Positions 25,559-34,117 are shown, numbered from the stretch's first letter. The stretch: DNA of 64,000 nt from Thiothrix winogradskyi (GCF_021650935.1 NZ_CP091244.1:3286001-3350000); one strand, 5' to 3'. Notes: generated by a model not told the origin, from the sequence alone. Translations and numbers: made by a program.

Positions 25559-25900
25559 TTATAACCGCATGACTTTTTGCTTTAACAAGTCTTTTAACGC
25601 CGTTAACTCATTTACTAATTTTGGAATGCTATAGTTAAAGGCTTCATTCTTTTTTGATTCAGTGGATAGCCATAATTTTAATAAGCCGACTACCCGCCCC
25701 ATATCCCCATTGATCTTAGCCATTTCGATAATGGCTTGTGCATCCAACGTGGATTTAGGGGTGTAGCTGAGTGCCATCCGGCGCATGAATTCTGGCACGG
25801 ACAAGGAGCAGGTTGCTGCTAGGGCGGCAATCTCTTCCCGTTCCTCTGGTGTCACGCGCACCATGACCAATACTGTTTTCTTTCTGGTTTCTGAACCCAT
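25559..25900 (-). CDS. traJ: TraJ-like (MobC-type) oriT-binding relaxosome protein
   Basis: A 113-residue RHH-type protein: KKTVLVMVRVTPEEREEIAA, then LSVPEFMRRMAL and STLDAQAIIEMAKINGDMGR. This is the pattern of RP4/IncP TraJ, which binds the oriT inverted repeat and recruits relaxase. An oriT-like site begins 72 bases upstream, as in RP4. In RP4 the relaxase gene traI follows traJ; here the gene downstream runs the other way and no relaxase is present in the window. Confidence 0.85.
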   Translation of the reverse strand: MGSETRKKTVLVMVRVTPEEREEIAALAATCSLSVPEFMRRMALSYTPKSTLDAQAIIEMAKINGDMGRVVGLLKLWLSTESKKNEAFNYSIPKLVNELTALKDLLKQKVMRL

Positions 25901-25965
25901 TGCCGCTCCCTGCCTGTGGCGCTCACTCCCGCTAGGGCAAGATCGTTGAGCCGCAGGCGAATAAG

Positions 25966-26021
25966 TTACCTAGTATTTGCTGTGCCGTCACTTGTGGCGG
26001 TATAGCAAATACACATCTTGC
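25966..26021 (+). other. oriT: MOBP-type origin of transfer (oriT) with nic site
   Basis: Inverted repeat GTATTTGCTGTGCCG (25973-25987) and CGGTATAGCAAATAC (25998-26012), two mismatches. Eight bases after the second arm is CATCTTG|C (26014-26021), which matches the MOBP nick consensus YATCYTG|Y. Spacing and position beside traJ copy the RP4 layout; a GAATAAG preceding the repeat is also found in RP4 as I remember it. The strand cut would be plus, between 26020 and 26021. Confidence 0.75.
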
Positions 26022-26130
26022 CATCTCTGTATGGCAGTAATATTTCGTATAGATAACGGATATTTTTCGGAATTTGAAATGGTTTCCGATGTTCTGGAAA
26101 AATCTAGCATCAGTACAGTTAGTTACATTA

Positions 26131-27120
26131 ACCTGAGTTCGGGATAAGGTAAGGCGCAGCCTTTCATGGGAGAATGTGAGTAACCACACACAACATTGAC
26201 CCCACCAAAGGCTGCTACTGAGATGCTAACACGGTTATTCTGTGCCATTGACGATTTTTGTCAGGACTTTCATCCCGAATGGAACAAAACGTTATTGACC
26301 CCGAAAGGCGGGCATCGTCGTCGCCACAGTGGTCTTGGCGATAGTGAAATCATGACGATTTTGGTGCATTACCACCAAGTGGGGTATCGTACTTTCAAGT
26401 GGTATTATGAGCGTCATGTCAAAGTATTTCTTAAGGGTCATTTCCCGCAACTCCCTAGTTATCAACGTTTTATTGAGTTAATGCCGCGTGTTCTTTTGCC
26501 ACTAACCCTGTTTATGCAGCAACGCTGTGAAACGGGGCGAGGTATTGCCTTCATAGACTCTACCCCTTGAAAGTCTGTGAAAATTTGCGTATTCCACGTC
26601 ATCACACCTTTCGCAAAGACGCAGGCGGGGTAAATCGTCAACAGGCTGGTTTTATGGGTTCAAACTTCATTTGGTCGTGGATGACTGCGGCAATATTTTA
26701 TCGTTTGCCATTACTTCGGGTAATACCGATGACCGTAAGCCCGTTCCCACGTTGCTGAAAAAAGTGGTCGGCAAAGTCTTTGGTGATCGTGGCTACATTT
26801 CCAAGGCATTGACAGAATCGTTGGCAGAGCAAGGGGTTGAATGGATTACCTCGCTGAAGAAAAACATGAAACCCGTGGCGCGTGACACGTTCGATACACT
26901 GATGTTGCGTAAACGGAGCATCATCGAAACCATCAATGATCAGTTGAAAAATATTTCACAAATTGAGCATTCACGCCACCGTTCACTCACTAACTATATG
27001 ATTAACATCATTGCTGGCTTGGTGTCATATGCCTATCAAGATAAAAAACCAGCACTGGATTTAAAAACATCAGCATTGGTTGTGATCTAAATTGAGGGAT
27101 GGCTTATCCCGAACTCAGGT
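26131..27120 (+). mobile_element. IS982-family element, copy 2
   Basis: 990 bp, identical ends to copy 1 (ACCTGAGTTCGGGATAAG and complement), with a 7-bp target duplication TACATTA (26124-26130 and 27121-27127). Inserted 110 bp from the oriT nic site, between nic and traK, so it may separate TraK-binding sequences from nic. Confidence 0.93.
26223..27090 (+). pseudogene. IS982 transposase copy 2, doubly frameshifted
   Basis: Same sequence as copy 1, including the -1 shift at the GGGG run (26627-26630). It also has one C deleted from the run at 26563-26566 (copy 1 has five), which stops the frame just after GIAFIDSTP. It is therefore non-functional unless supplied in trans. The extra lesion arose after the two copies separated. 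Confidence 0.85.
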
Positions 27121-27285
27121 TACATTACTAATCCAGTTCGGAACACTACAAAACAGAATAAACCCATTTAAAACCAAATTTTCCGTTTATTATCCAGTAC
27201 CTTCCATAAATTCTATTGATGACTTACAAAGTAAGTAGTAGGCTAGATTCCATCAAACCCATGAATACAAAAAAAGAGGCATCCA

Positions 27286-27756
27286 ATGTCCTTGGTGGAC
27301 GAAATTAAGCAAGAAGACAAACAGTCGTCATCTGCCCATAAAATAAAAGGGCATGGTAAGCGCTTGTTTATCGCTCACAAAGAGGAAATCAAAGCGGCTT
27401 TGGATGAGGGGTATTCTATAAAACGCATCTGGGAGCATCTTTACGCCAAAGGAAAAATCTTTATCAAGTACAGCGGATTTGCAACGTATGTGTACCAATA
27501 CATAACGGCAAAAGAAGAACATGCACTTGATCAGCCACATCGAGAATTAAAGAACTCCATTGCCGATAGAACTACTTTGGAAAAGGAAAAGCCGCTTTCC
27601 GTTAATACCAATGTTCATGAAGGTGCTATAGCCAAACAGGAAAGATTGCCTCGCGGGGTTGGTGTTAACTCCCCGATCAATGCAGAAGCAGAAGATGCAA
27701 GGAAAAATAAAAAGTGGCGCAGCAATGACAAGCCAGAAAAAGAATCTCTCGTTTAA
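27286..27756 (+). CDS. traK: TraK-like oriT-binding protein
   Basis: A 156-residue basic protein. The N-terminal half (GHGKRLFIAHKEEIKAALDE, then YSIKRIWEHLYAKGKIFIKY) follows the TraK family of IncP plasmids, which bends and wraps DNA beside oriT nic. The C-terminal half is polar and probably disordered. The order traJ-oriT-traK-traL-traM is preserved despite the IS982 insertion in between. Confidence 0.8.
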   Translation: MSLVDEIKQEDKQSSSAHKIKGHGKRLFIAHKEEIKAALDEGYSIKRIWEHLYAKGKIFIKYSGFATYVYQYITAKEEHALDQPHRELKNSIADRTTLEKEKPLSVNTNVHEGAIAKQERLPRGVGVNSPINAEAEDARKNKKWRSNDKPEKESLV

Positions 27757-27784
27757 CATTTTACAATATCCTTAAGGTCAACAC

Positions 27785-28537
27785 ATGAATACTACGGTAC
27801 ATTTTATATTGCAGGGCAAAGGCGGAGTAGGGAAAAGCCTTATAGCCTCCTTACTAACACAACATCGTATCGACTCCGGCTGCAACACTCTCCCAGTTGA
27901 TACCGACCCAGTTAATAAAACATTGGCAGCTTATAAATCACTTAATGTTCACGAGATACACCTACTTGCTAAAGATAGCACCAACATTGATCAGTCAAAA
28001 TTTGACAAACTAATTGAGCTTATACTTGAACATGAGGGTTATGAAATAATTGTTGATAACGGCGCTTCAAGCTTTATTCCTTTGTCAAGCTACTTGGTCG
28101 AAAATGATGTTATAAACATACTGCATGATAATGGAGTGAGGATTGTTGTCCATGTCATTATCTCCGGCGAATCTAATCTATTAACTACGTTGCAAGGCTT
28201 CAAGGAGATTTCCGAACAATTCCCCGTAGAAACAGACATTATTGTTTGGCTGAATCATTATCACGGTGAAATAATAGCAAACGGCAAGCCATTCGAGGAA
28301 ATGAAGGCATATCAAGACAATAAACATCGGGTCTTTGGGATTGTCACATTACCTAAACAGCCAGATTTGTTTGAGCGGGATATTAGCACCATGCAAACCG
28401 AACGATTAACCTTTGACGAGGTTGCAGGCTTTAAAGATGGCTCCATTTTCGGAATCATGAATAAAAGCCGGATTCATCGCTTCAGAAAGCAAGTATTTTC
28501 CCAGCTTTCCGTTATCTTTGGTGGGACGAGTGGTTAA
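27785..28537 (+). CDS. traL: TraL-like ParA-family ATPase
   Basis: A 250-residue protein with deviant Walker A KGGVGKS (12-18) at the N-terminus (VHFILQGKGGVGKSLIASLL) and the switch segment EIIVDNGASSF. This fits RP4 TraL, a poorly understood member of the Tra1 relaxosome-side genes. It is 28 bases after traK and directly followed by traM (2-base gap), so the three form an operon. Confidence 0.82.
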   Translation: MNTTVHFILQGKGGVGKSLIASLLTQHRIDSGCNTLPVDTDPVNKTLAAYKSLNVHEIHLLAKDSTNIDQSKFDKLIELILEHEGYEIIVDNGASSFIPLSSYLVENDVINILHDNGVRIVVHVIISGESNLLTTLQGFKEISEQFPVETDIIVWLNHYHGEIIANGKPFEEMKAYQDNKHRVFGIVTLPKQPDLFERDISTMQTERLTFDEVAGFKDGSIFGIMNKSRIHRFRKQVFSQLSVIFGGTSG

Positions 28538-28539
28538 TT

Positions 28540-28965
28540 ATGCAAATTGATAAAAAAGCAATGATTTCTGATTTAGCAAGCAAACATGGCATTATGTTGA
28601 CAGAAAAAGACCCGGTTTTTTCCATATTGGCTATTCATGACATTATAATAAATCAGTATCAAAACATTATTTTTCAAACATTGGATGGGTTGCAGGTTAA
28701 TTTGGATGAGATTGCAGAACGGCAGCAGCAGGCTACGCGCTTGGCGGGTGAGCGCTTGGCAATCCAAACGCTGAACGCCTTGAAGGTAGAACACGGGGGG
28801 ATTCAGCAGCGCTTTGAGGATATGTTGGTTAAGGAACGGCAGTCTTATCTAATTGCGCTGGATGATAAGGTTCAGTTACTCCAAAAATGGGGCTGGGTGA
28901 ATCTTGGTGCTGCGATGTTGAGTGTTGCGAGTTTGTTGGTGACGGTGGTGGTGTTGGCTGGTTGA
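28540..28965 (+). CDS. traM: TraM-like conjugal transfer protein
   Basis: A 141-residue protein, mostly a helical coil (QQQATRLAGERLAIQTLNAL, ...) with one C-terminal membrane helix (GWVNLGAAMLSVASLLVTVVVLAG). Size, tail anchor and position after traL match IncP TraM. Sequence identity alone would be weak; the gene order carries much of the assignment. Confidence 0.7.
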   Translation: MQIDKKAMISDLASKHGIMLTEKDPVFSILAIHDIIINQYQNIIFQTLDGLQVNLDEIAERQQQATRLAGERLAIQTLNALKVEHGGIQQRFEDMLVKERQSYLIALDDKVQLLQKWGWVNLGAAMLSVASLLVTVVVLAG

Positions 28966-29057
28966 ACTTAACCCATCGTAAATTTGAAATTGATAAAAGT
29001 GGCGATCATCTCATTAATTTTCCAGATTCCCGCATTTTTAAATAAACAAGGATTTTT

Positions 29058-29843
29058 ATGAATACCTCAAAAATATTACCTATTTACTTTTCAGTAGCTT
29101 TATCGTTAAGCGCTTTGCCATTACATTCCTATGCTGCTGGTGGTGGAGTTAGTGCCTTGACTGGTGCTAAAGAATGGACTCAGTTGGCGAATAACGCCGA
29201 GTTGATTGCTATTTATGGGCAGGAAGCGAAAAACTTGCTGGAGTCCATCAAGCAAACAGAAACCATGTTAACAAATTTAAAGACATTGCCGGATTTTGCA
29301 AAAACTGGCTTGAAAGCGGATGTCATGAAATTACAGGCTATTGTCCAAGCTGGCAACGCTTTAAGTTATGCAGCAGCAAATATTGAAGGCGATTTTAATA
29401 CCGCTTTTAAAGGGGCATTTGGTTATGACGCTCCGATGACTCGTCAGGAATGGGTTGATCAGCACCAATCCCTTACTATGACTACACAAGATACAGTGCT
29501 TGCATCCCTGAAAGCGGCGAACTTGCAGAATTCAATGTTTGATAGTGAGGCGGCATTGCTTGAAGGTCTTGAGGGGCAACTCTCTAGTGCCGAAGGTACA
29601 AACGAAATTTTGCAAGCGGCTGGCGGCATTGCGGCGCAACAGGTGGCGAGCCTGAACAAGATGCGCCAGTTGACTGCTAGTAATATGCAAATGCAGGCGG
29701 CAAAAATTGCGGCGGACGAGGATCGGCAGGCGGCAGCACTCGCTGAAGAGGAGCGTTTTAAAGGGCGGACGGGAGCGGGGAATAAAATCACTGTTGATCC
29801 TAATAATGCTGAACGGGTAGTACCAACGTTCCAATTCAAATAA
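29058..29843 (+). CDS. trbJ: TrbJ (VirB5-like) conjugative transfer protein
   Basis: A 261-residue periplasmic protein with signal peptide (FSVALSLSALPLHSYAAGG). The mature part is long alpha-helical, with the TrbJ pattern (GAKEWTQLANNAELIAIYGQ near the N-terminus; GTNEILQAAGGIAAQQVASL near the end). TrbJ is the IncP VirB5 counterpart, a minor pilus or tip component. No other pilus gene except trbL is present. Confidence 0.85.
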   Translation: MNTSKILPIYFSVALSLSALPLHSYAAGGGVSALTGAKEWTQLANNAELIAIYGQEAKNLLESIKQTETMLTNLKTLPDFAKTGLKADVMKLQAIVQAGNALSYAAANIEGDFNTAFKGAFGYDAPMTRQEWVDQHQSLTMTTQDTVLASLKAANLQNSMFDSEAALLEGLEGQLSSAEGTNEILQAAGGIAAQQVASLNKMRQLTASNMQMQAAKIAADEDRQAAALAEEERFKGRTGAGNKITVDPNNAERVVPTFQFK

Positions 29844-29863
29844 AACCCACATAGGCTCTAACA

Positions 29864-32167
29864 ATGACAATGAAAATAAAAAATATCGTGATTTTGTTGG
29901 TATTGACCAGCAGCATATGGGTACTGCCCTCAATTGGTTTTGCTGCTGATCTTGTGGCGACAGTCAATGACCTACAAAACAGTTTTTATGACGCTGTTTC
30001 AAATTGGGTAGGGCCTTTGCAACAGGTGGCGGGGTGGTTGTTGGTAACGTTAGCGACCATCTCATTTATTTGGCAGGCTAGTTTTATGCTGCTGCGGGGT
30101 ACTGACATTCAGGAATTAACGGTTGAACTGGTTCGTATGATTCTATTTGCGGGCTTTTTCTATTGGCTGATCCAGAATGCGCCCGACCTTACCAGCAGAT
30201 TGATCAATGGTTGGATTTGGCTGGCTGGAGAGGCAGGAGGTTCTTCTGTATCACCCAACATTAGCCAAATACTGGCGCGGGGTGTCGATCTCGCGGGCAC
30301 AATGTACGAGGTCAGTTCGGGATTCACGGTCATAGTGGCGGGTATCTTGGGTGTTATTATTGTTGTTTTATACGTGCTGATCGCTGCCAAGGCATTTTTG
30401 GTTACTCTGGAAATGTATACCGTCACGGCTGCTGGAGTCATTCTGTTGGGGTTTGGCGGTAATCAATGGACTGGGGATTACGCAAAACGTTACATCACCT
30501 ACACAATGGCAACGGGAATGAAACTGTTTGTCATGTATTTGATTGTAGCGACCGGCGAGAATTTCATTAATTCGTGGGCAGCAGATAGCAAACCTGAAAC
30601 ATTTAACGATATGTTATCGGTGGTTGGTGTCGTGTTATTGATGTTGGTTCTGGTGTGGCAACTGCCAGATACAGTACAGGGATTGTTGTCAGGCGCAAGC
30701 CTTGGCAAAACAGAGCAGCAAGGTTCTGCTGCTGTTATGAGTTCATTCGGACAGACTGGTTCAGCCGCCGCATCGGTGGCAAGCGGTTCTGTTGGAGCTG
30801 AATTAGCAATCCGCGAGGCGCTGAAAAACTCTGAGGGAATGCCGGGGAGCAGTTCTGGCTACCAATACAAAGCCGCCAACGCAATGAGCAATCTAGCCAA
30901 TGCGGGTGCTGAGGTGCTGGGTAATCGGATTATGGGTGACTTCAACGCTTCCAGCGGCGGCATGATGGCTTCAATGGCGCAACACATGCGCCAGCAACGT
31001 ACCGGCGGTAGTGGTTTGTACGGCGGTACGTCGTCGGGTAATGACCATATTGGTGGGTCTGCGACGGGTGGCAGTTTTGGGGCGGGTGATCCTACTACAA
31101 AACAAGGAACAGGGCCGGAAGAGGCTGAAAATGCTTCCCATGATTTTGGTGGTGATGGTGACGCAGGTGGTTCTGAGGCTGGGGCGGGTGCTGCTTCTTG
31201 GGATACGTCTAAGGTTGGCGGTAAAGAGCATGAGTTTGGGGCGGATGATGGCGGTTCGTGGTCTTGGGATGCGTCCGGGGTAGCGGCTGCGGGTGGTGCG
31301 GGTGAGTCTGATAACCCGGCAACTCGCTACCGTTCGCCTGCGGTGGATTTAACGCGGGGCGGTGTGCCGAGTTTTGGTGGTGGTGCTGAAAGTTCTACTG
31401 CAAAAAGTGAATCTGGGGTAGCGCCTACGTCTGCTGCTAGTGGTATTGCTGGCGGTATGGTGGGTAGTGGCAATATGGCTTCTGGTGTTGCGGCTTCTTC
31501 GCCTTCGGCTGCGTCTAGTGCTGATGAACAAGTCTCTACTGCAAAAGGAATGACGGGTGCGGATCAAAGCGCAGGGACTTCCAATTCTTCAGGCGGCAAT
31601 TCATCCAATGCTATTGGGTCAATGGTTGGGGCTGACAACATGACTTCTTCTATGGGTTCTTCCATTGGTGCTGATGCACAAGGTTCTACTACAAAAGGAA
31701 TCATGGAGGTGGCGGCTGTTTCGCCTTCGGCTTCTTCATCGGTTGCGTCTAGTGCTGATGCACAAGTTTCTACTGCAAAAAGTGAATCGGTTTCTGTGGG
31801 GAATACGTCATCTGGCTCTGGTGCTGCTCCTGTTAGTTCGGCGGGGTATTTGCGTTCTGAGAGTGGGGCATCTGGCGGTTCCATGAATCAAGTACCTACT
31901 GTTAGTGCTGCTCAAAGTGTTACAGCAAGCCCTGATTTGGCGGGGACTGTGGTTGGTTCCAGCGTGGTTCAGGCTGCTACTGTTGGTGGGTTGGGTGAGC
32001 CTTCAGTGGTTTCAAGTACCATTGGTGGTAGCATGGTGGGTGCTGACAACATGGCTTCTGGTGTTGATCAAAGTTCCCTACAAACGGATGCCGAAACTTC
32101 GGACGATCCTGCAACGCGCTACCGTTCGCCTGCCGTCGATTTGACTAAGAGCAAGACGAACAGTTAG
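29864..32167 (+). CDS. trbL: TrbL (VirB6-like) inner-membrane channel protein with long Ser/Gly/Ala tail
   Basis: A 767-residue protein. It has a signal peptide, then five or six membrane helices in residues 35-275 (e.g. VIVAGILGVIIVVLYVLIAAK), characteristic of TrbL. The remaining 490 residues are low-complexity Ser/Gly/Ala with repeats: PATRYRSPAVDLT occurs twice (about residues 485 and 747), and GSMVGADNM and SADAQVSTAK recur. Usual IncP TrbL proteins are shorter, near 450-530 residues. It lies 20 bases after trbJ, as in the Tra2 operon but without the intervening trbK. Confidence 0.82.
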   Translation: MTMKIKNIVILLVLTSSIWVLPSIGFAADLVATVNDLQNSFYDAVSNWVGPLQQVAGWLLVTLATISFIWQASFMLLRGTDIQELTVELVRMILFAGFFYWLIQNAPDLTSRLINGWIWLAGEAGGSSVSPNISQILARGVDLAGTMYEVSSGFTVIVAGILGVIIVVLYVLIAAKAFLVTLEMYTVTAAGVILLGFGGNQWTGDYAKRYITYTMATGMKLFVMYLIVATGENFINSWAADSKPETFNDMLSVVGVVLLMLVLVWQLPDTVQGLLSGASLGKTEQQGSAAVMSSFGQTGSAAASVASGSVGAELAIREALKNSEGMPGSSSGYQYKAANAMSNLANAGAEVLGNRIMGDFNASSGGMMASMAQHMRQQRTGGSGLYGGTSSGNDHIGGSATGGSFGAGDPTTKQGTGPEEAENASHDFGGDGDAGGSEAGAGAASWDTSKVGGKEHEFGADDGGSWSWDASGVAAAGGAGESDNPATRYRSPAVDLTRGGVPSFGGGAESSTAKSESGVAPTSAASGIAGGMVGSGNMASGVAASSPSAASSADEQVSTAKGMTGADQSAGTSNSSGGNSSNAIGSMVGADNMTSSMGSSIGADAQGSTTKGIMEVAAVSPSASSSVASSADAQVSTAKSESVSVGNTSSGSGAAPVSSAGYLRSESGASGGSMNQVPTVSAAQSVTASPDLAGTVVGSSVVQAATVGGLGEPSVVSSTIGGSMVGADNMASGVDQSSLQTDAETSDDPATRYRSPAVDLTKSKTNS

Positions 32168-32328
32168 AAAAAAACATTATAAATAAGTCATTATTTACAC
32201 AAACATGATTATTAAAATCTAAACCAATCGGCTTGCATACTTGCATGAATCTTTCCAATACAGTGAAACACTTCCTGCACGCGCAAAACTGACAAAATTA
32301 AAATAATCATGCACTTAATTATTCTGGC

Positions 32329-32372
32329 GTGTAGGAAATGCAGGAAGTTTGCAGGAAGTTTTTCCTACACGT
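32329..32372 (-). repeat. 44-bp island arm repeat, right copy
   Basis: Reverse complement of 9636-9679 with two mismatches. It begins (plus strand) GTGTAGGAAATGCAGGAAGT. Located 190 bp downstream of the integrase stop, as integrase or excisionase arm sites often are. Confidence 0.75.
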
Positions 32373-32497
32373 TTAAAATTAATAACTTAGCATGTAACAA
32401 TCAATGACTTACAAGCGTTTTTTGCCGTGTAGGAAATGCAGGAAGTGTAGAGGGATGGAGGGGGGAGAGGGAGAAATCAGAGGGGATAATTTGAGGG

Positions 32498-32521
32498 AAA
32501 AAACCGGGTAAATCATCCCGG
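32498..32521 (-). terminator. Integrase terminator
   Basis: CCGGG and CCCGG with an 8-base loop, followed on the minus strand by TTTTTT. It lies 38 bases after the integrase stop. Confidence 0.6.
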
Positions 32522-32558
32522 CTTAATGGGTTATTTTAACGGAATTAAATAGCGAGTT

Positions 32559-33833
32559 TTACTTATTGTTTTTAATTTCTGGATTGCGCAAGCCGTCGAG
32601 ATAATCCGCCCACGCTTGCAGCATTTCACGCCGTTGCCGGATAGCGTCTGGACTATCCGCCCGATTGTATGCGCCCCTGACTGTTCCATCAGTGTGTGCA
32701 AGCTGTTGCTCTATCAAGTCATCATCCCACAGCCGCTTACCCATTGGGTCGGTCATGCGATTAAGCAGCGTTGATGCCATGCCCCGGAATCCGTGCGGGG
32801 TCATGGTGTCGTTGTCATAGCCCATCGTGCGTAGTGCTGCCCTGATGCCATTGTCTGAGAGTGGCTTGCTTGCGCCGCGCTCACTAGGGAACACGTAGCG
32901 GAATCGCCCGGAATACGGTTGTATCTCCCGGAATACTTCCACGGCTTGACGGGGTAGCGGTACGGTGTGGGTTGATCGGTTCTCTTGCTTAATGTGTGTG
33001 GGTGCTTTCATCTTGGCAATCGGGATACGCCAGACAGCCGCGTCTAGGTCTATGTCTGCCCATTCCGCCGCCCGAACATTGCCGGGGCGTAACATCACCA
33101 AAGGGGACAATTTCAAGGCGCATCTAACGACAAACGTACCTTGATAGCCGTCTATATCACGCAACAGTTGCCCGACCTGCACCGGGTCGGTAATCGCGGC
33201 ATAGTGCTTCTTACTGCGGGGTTTCAGAATCACTGAGGTGTCAATATCCGCCGCCGGGTTACGTTCTGCCAGTTCCAGCGTGACCGCGTAACGGTAGACC
33301 TGCTGAATGTATTGCTTAACCCGCCGTGCAGCATCACCAGCGCCGCGTTCTTCCACGCGCATAATCACCCTGATTATATTGGTAGGAGTAATCGCGTTTA
33401 TGTTCAGGCTACCCATGAAGGGGAATACATCCCGCTCTAAGTAGCTGATCGTGCGGGTTGTGTGGCTTTCCGACCACTGCGGTTTCATCCTCAAAAACCA
33501 TTCACGCGCTATGGATTCAAAGCTATGCGCTTCAATGTCGGCTTGTGATGCCTTCACCGACTTTCGATGCTCTGAGGGGTCAACATCACGCGCCAGCAAT
33601 GCCCGTGCCTCTCGGTGGCGTTCTCGTGCCTCTGCCAGCTTGATTTCAGGGTACGTGCCGATCACTAGCGTATTGCGCTTGCCGGTAGCAGGTCGGGTGT
33701 AATCGTAACGCCAGCCTTTCGCCTCTTTGCTCACCCAAAGGTATAAACCGCCGCCATCGGTGTACTTGGCTGTCTTGCCGTCTGGTTTCGGTTTGGCGTT
33801 GCGTACTGCGGTATCGGTCAAGCGGGTTTTCAC
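32559..33833 (-). CDS. int: P4-type tyrosine integrase of the island
   Basis: About 424 residues. GTG at 33833 with GGAG eight bases upstream is preferred; an earlier ATG at 33857 is possible. The N-terminal DUF4102/arm-binding domain is RLTDTAVRNAKPKPDGKTAK...GGGLYLWVSKEAKGWRYDY. Catalytic motifs are the Arg of RPGNVRAAEWADID, HGFRGMAST (His and Arg), and QLAHTDGTVRGAYNRA (His and Tyr). It is adjacent to tRNA-Pro in the normal orientation, so it should catalyse insertion at the 16-bp tRNA end repeat. Confidence 0.92.
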   Translation of the reverse strand: MKTRLTDTAVRNAKPKPDGKTAKYTDGGGLYLWVSKEAKGWRYDYTRPATGKRNTLVIGTYPEIKLAEARERHREARALLARDVDPSEHRKSVKASQADIEAHSFESIAREWFLRMKPQWSESHTTRTISYLERDVFPFMGSLNINAITPTNIIRVIMRVEERGAGDAARRVKQYIQQVYRYAVTLELAERNPAADIDTSVILKPRSKKHYAAITDPVQVGQLLRDIDGYQGTFVVRCALKLSPLVMLRPGNVRAAEWADIDLDAAVWRIPIAKMKAPTHIKQENRSTHTVPLPRQAVEVFREIQPYSGRFRYVFPSERGASKPLSDNGIRAALRTMGYDNDTMTPHGFRGMASTLLNRMTDPMGKRLWDDDLIEQQLAHTDGTVRGAYNRADSPDAIRQRREMLQAWADYLDGLRNPEIKNNK

Positions 33834-33987
33834 GGTATCGACTCCATTGGGATGCAAAATGCCGTACAGAATACCGTAAAAAATGTGGGCTGGTATGGTT
33901 CTAGTGGTACTGCATGGGAAAGTAAGGGCAGTGAATGCCGTTACTTTTCATGAATTTAAGCACCGTATGGCACTCATGGAACTAATG

Positions 33988-34003
33988 ATTGGTCGGGACG
34001 ATA
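33988..34003. repeat. Right attachment site (att) at tRNA-Pro 3' end
   Basis: ATTGGTCGGGACGATA, identical to 9405-9420. It overlaps the last 14 bases of the tRNA gene, so insertion keeps the tRNA intact. Confidence 0.88.
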
Positions 34004-34066
34004 GGATTTGAACCTACGACCCCCACACCCCCAGTGTGGTGCGCTACCAGGCTGCGCTACGCCCCG
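33990..34066 (-). tRNA. tRNA-Pro (GGG)
   Basis: On the minus strand: CGGGGCG...CGTCCCGACCA with a full cloverleaf. The anticodon arm CCACA-CTGGGGG-TGTGG gives anticodon GGG. The CCA end is encoded. It serves as the island's integration site. Confidence 0.96.
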
Positions 34067-34117
34067 ACTTGAAGGGGAGAGAGCATACCGTAATCACACC
34101 GCAAGCTCAAGCTGAAA

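Larger units (their letters stand above)
32168..32558. other. Gene-free right arm of the island with TTCCTGCA repeats
   Basis: No ORF. Contains the right 44-bp arm repeat (32329-32372) and partial copies near 32269-32281 (ACTTCCTGCACG) and 32428-32450 (GTGTAGGAAATGCAGGAAGT). This mirrors the left island arm. Confidence 0.55.
9405..34003. mobile_element. Integrative mobilizable island in tRNA-Pro
   Basis: Bounded by 16-bp direct repeats of the tRNA-Pro 3' end, with a P4-type integrase next to the intact tRNA. Cargo includes replication-type proteins (Toprim, DUF3987), AlpA, a second tyrosine recombinase, a zeta-like toxin, KfrA, a MOBP-type oriT with traJKLM, and trbJ and trbL. Near both edges lies a 44-bp repeat in inverted orientation. 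No relaxase, VirB4 or coupling protein of the classical TraG type is visible, so transfer would depend on a helper. Two IS982 copies interrupt it. Confidence 0.85.

Noticed and set aside
29459..31884. Minus-strand open frames opposite trbJ and trbL
   Set aside because: Low-complexity Ser/Thr/Arg-rich antisense translations of the two plus-strand transfer genes; no ribosome sites or family matches.
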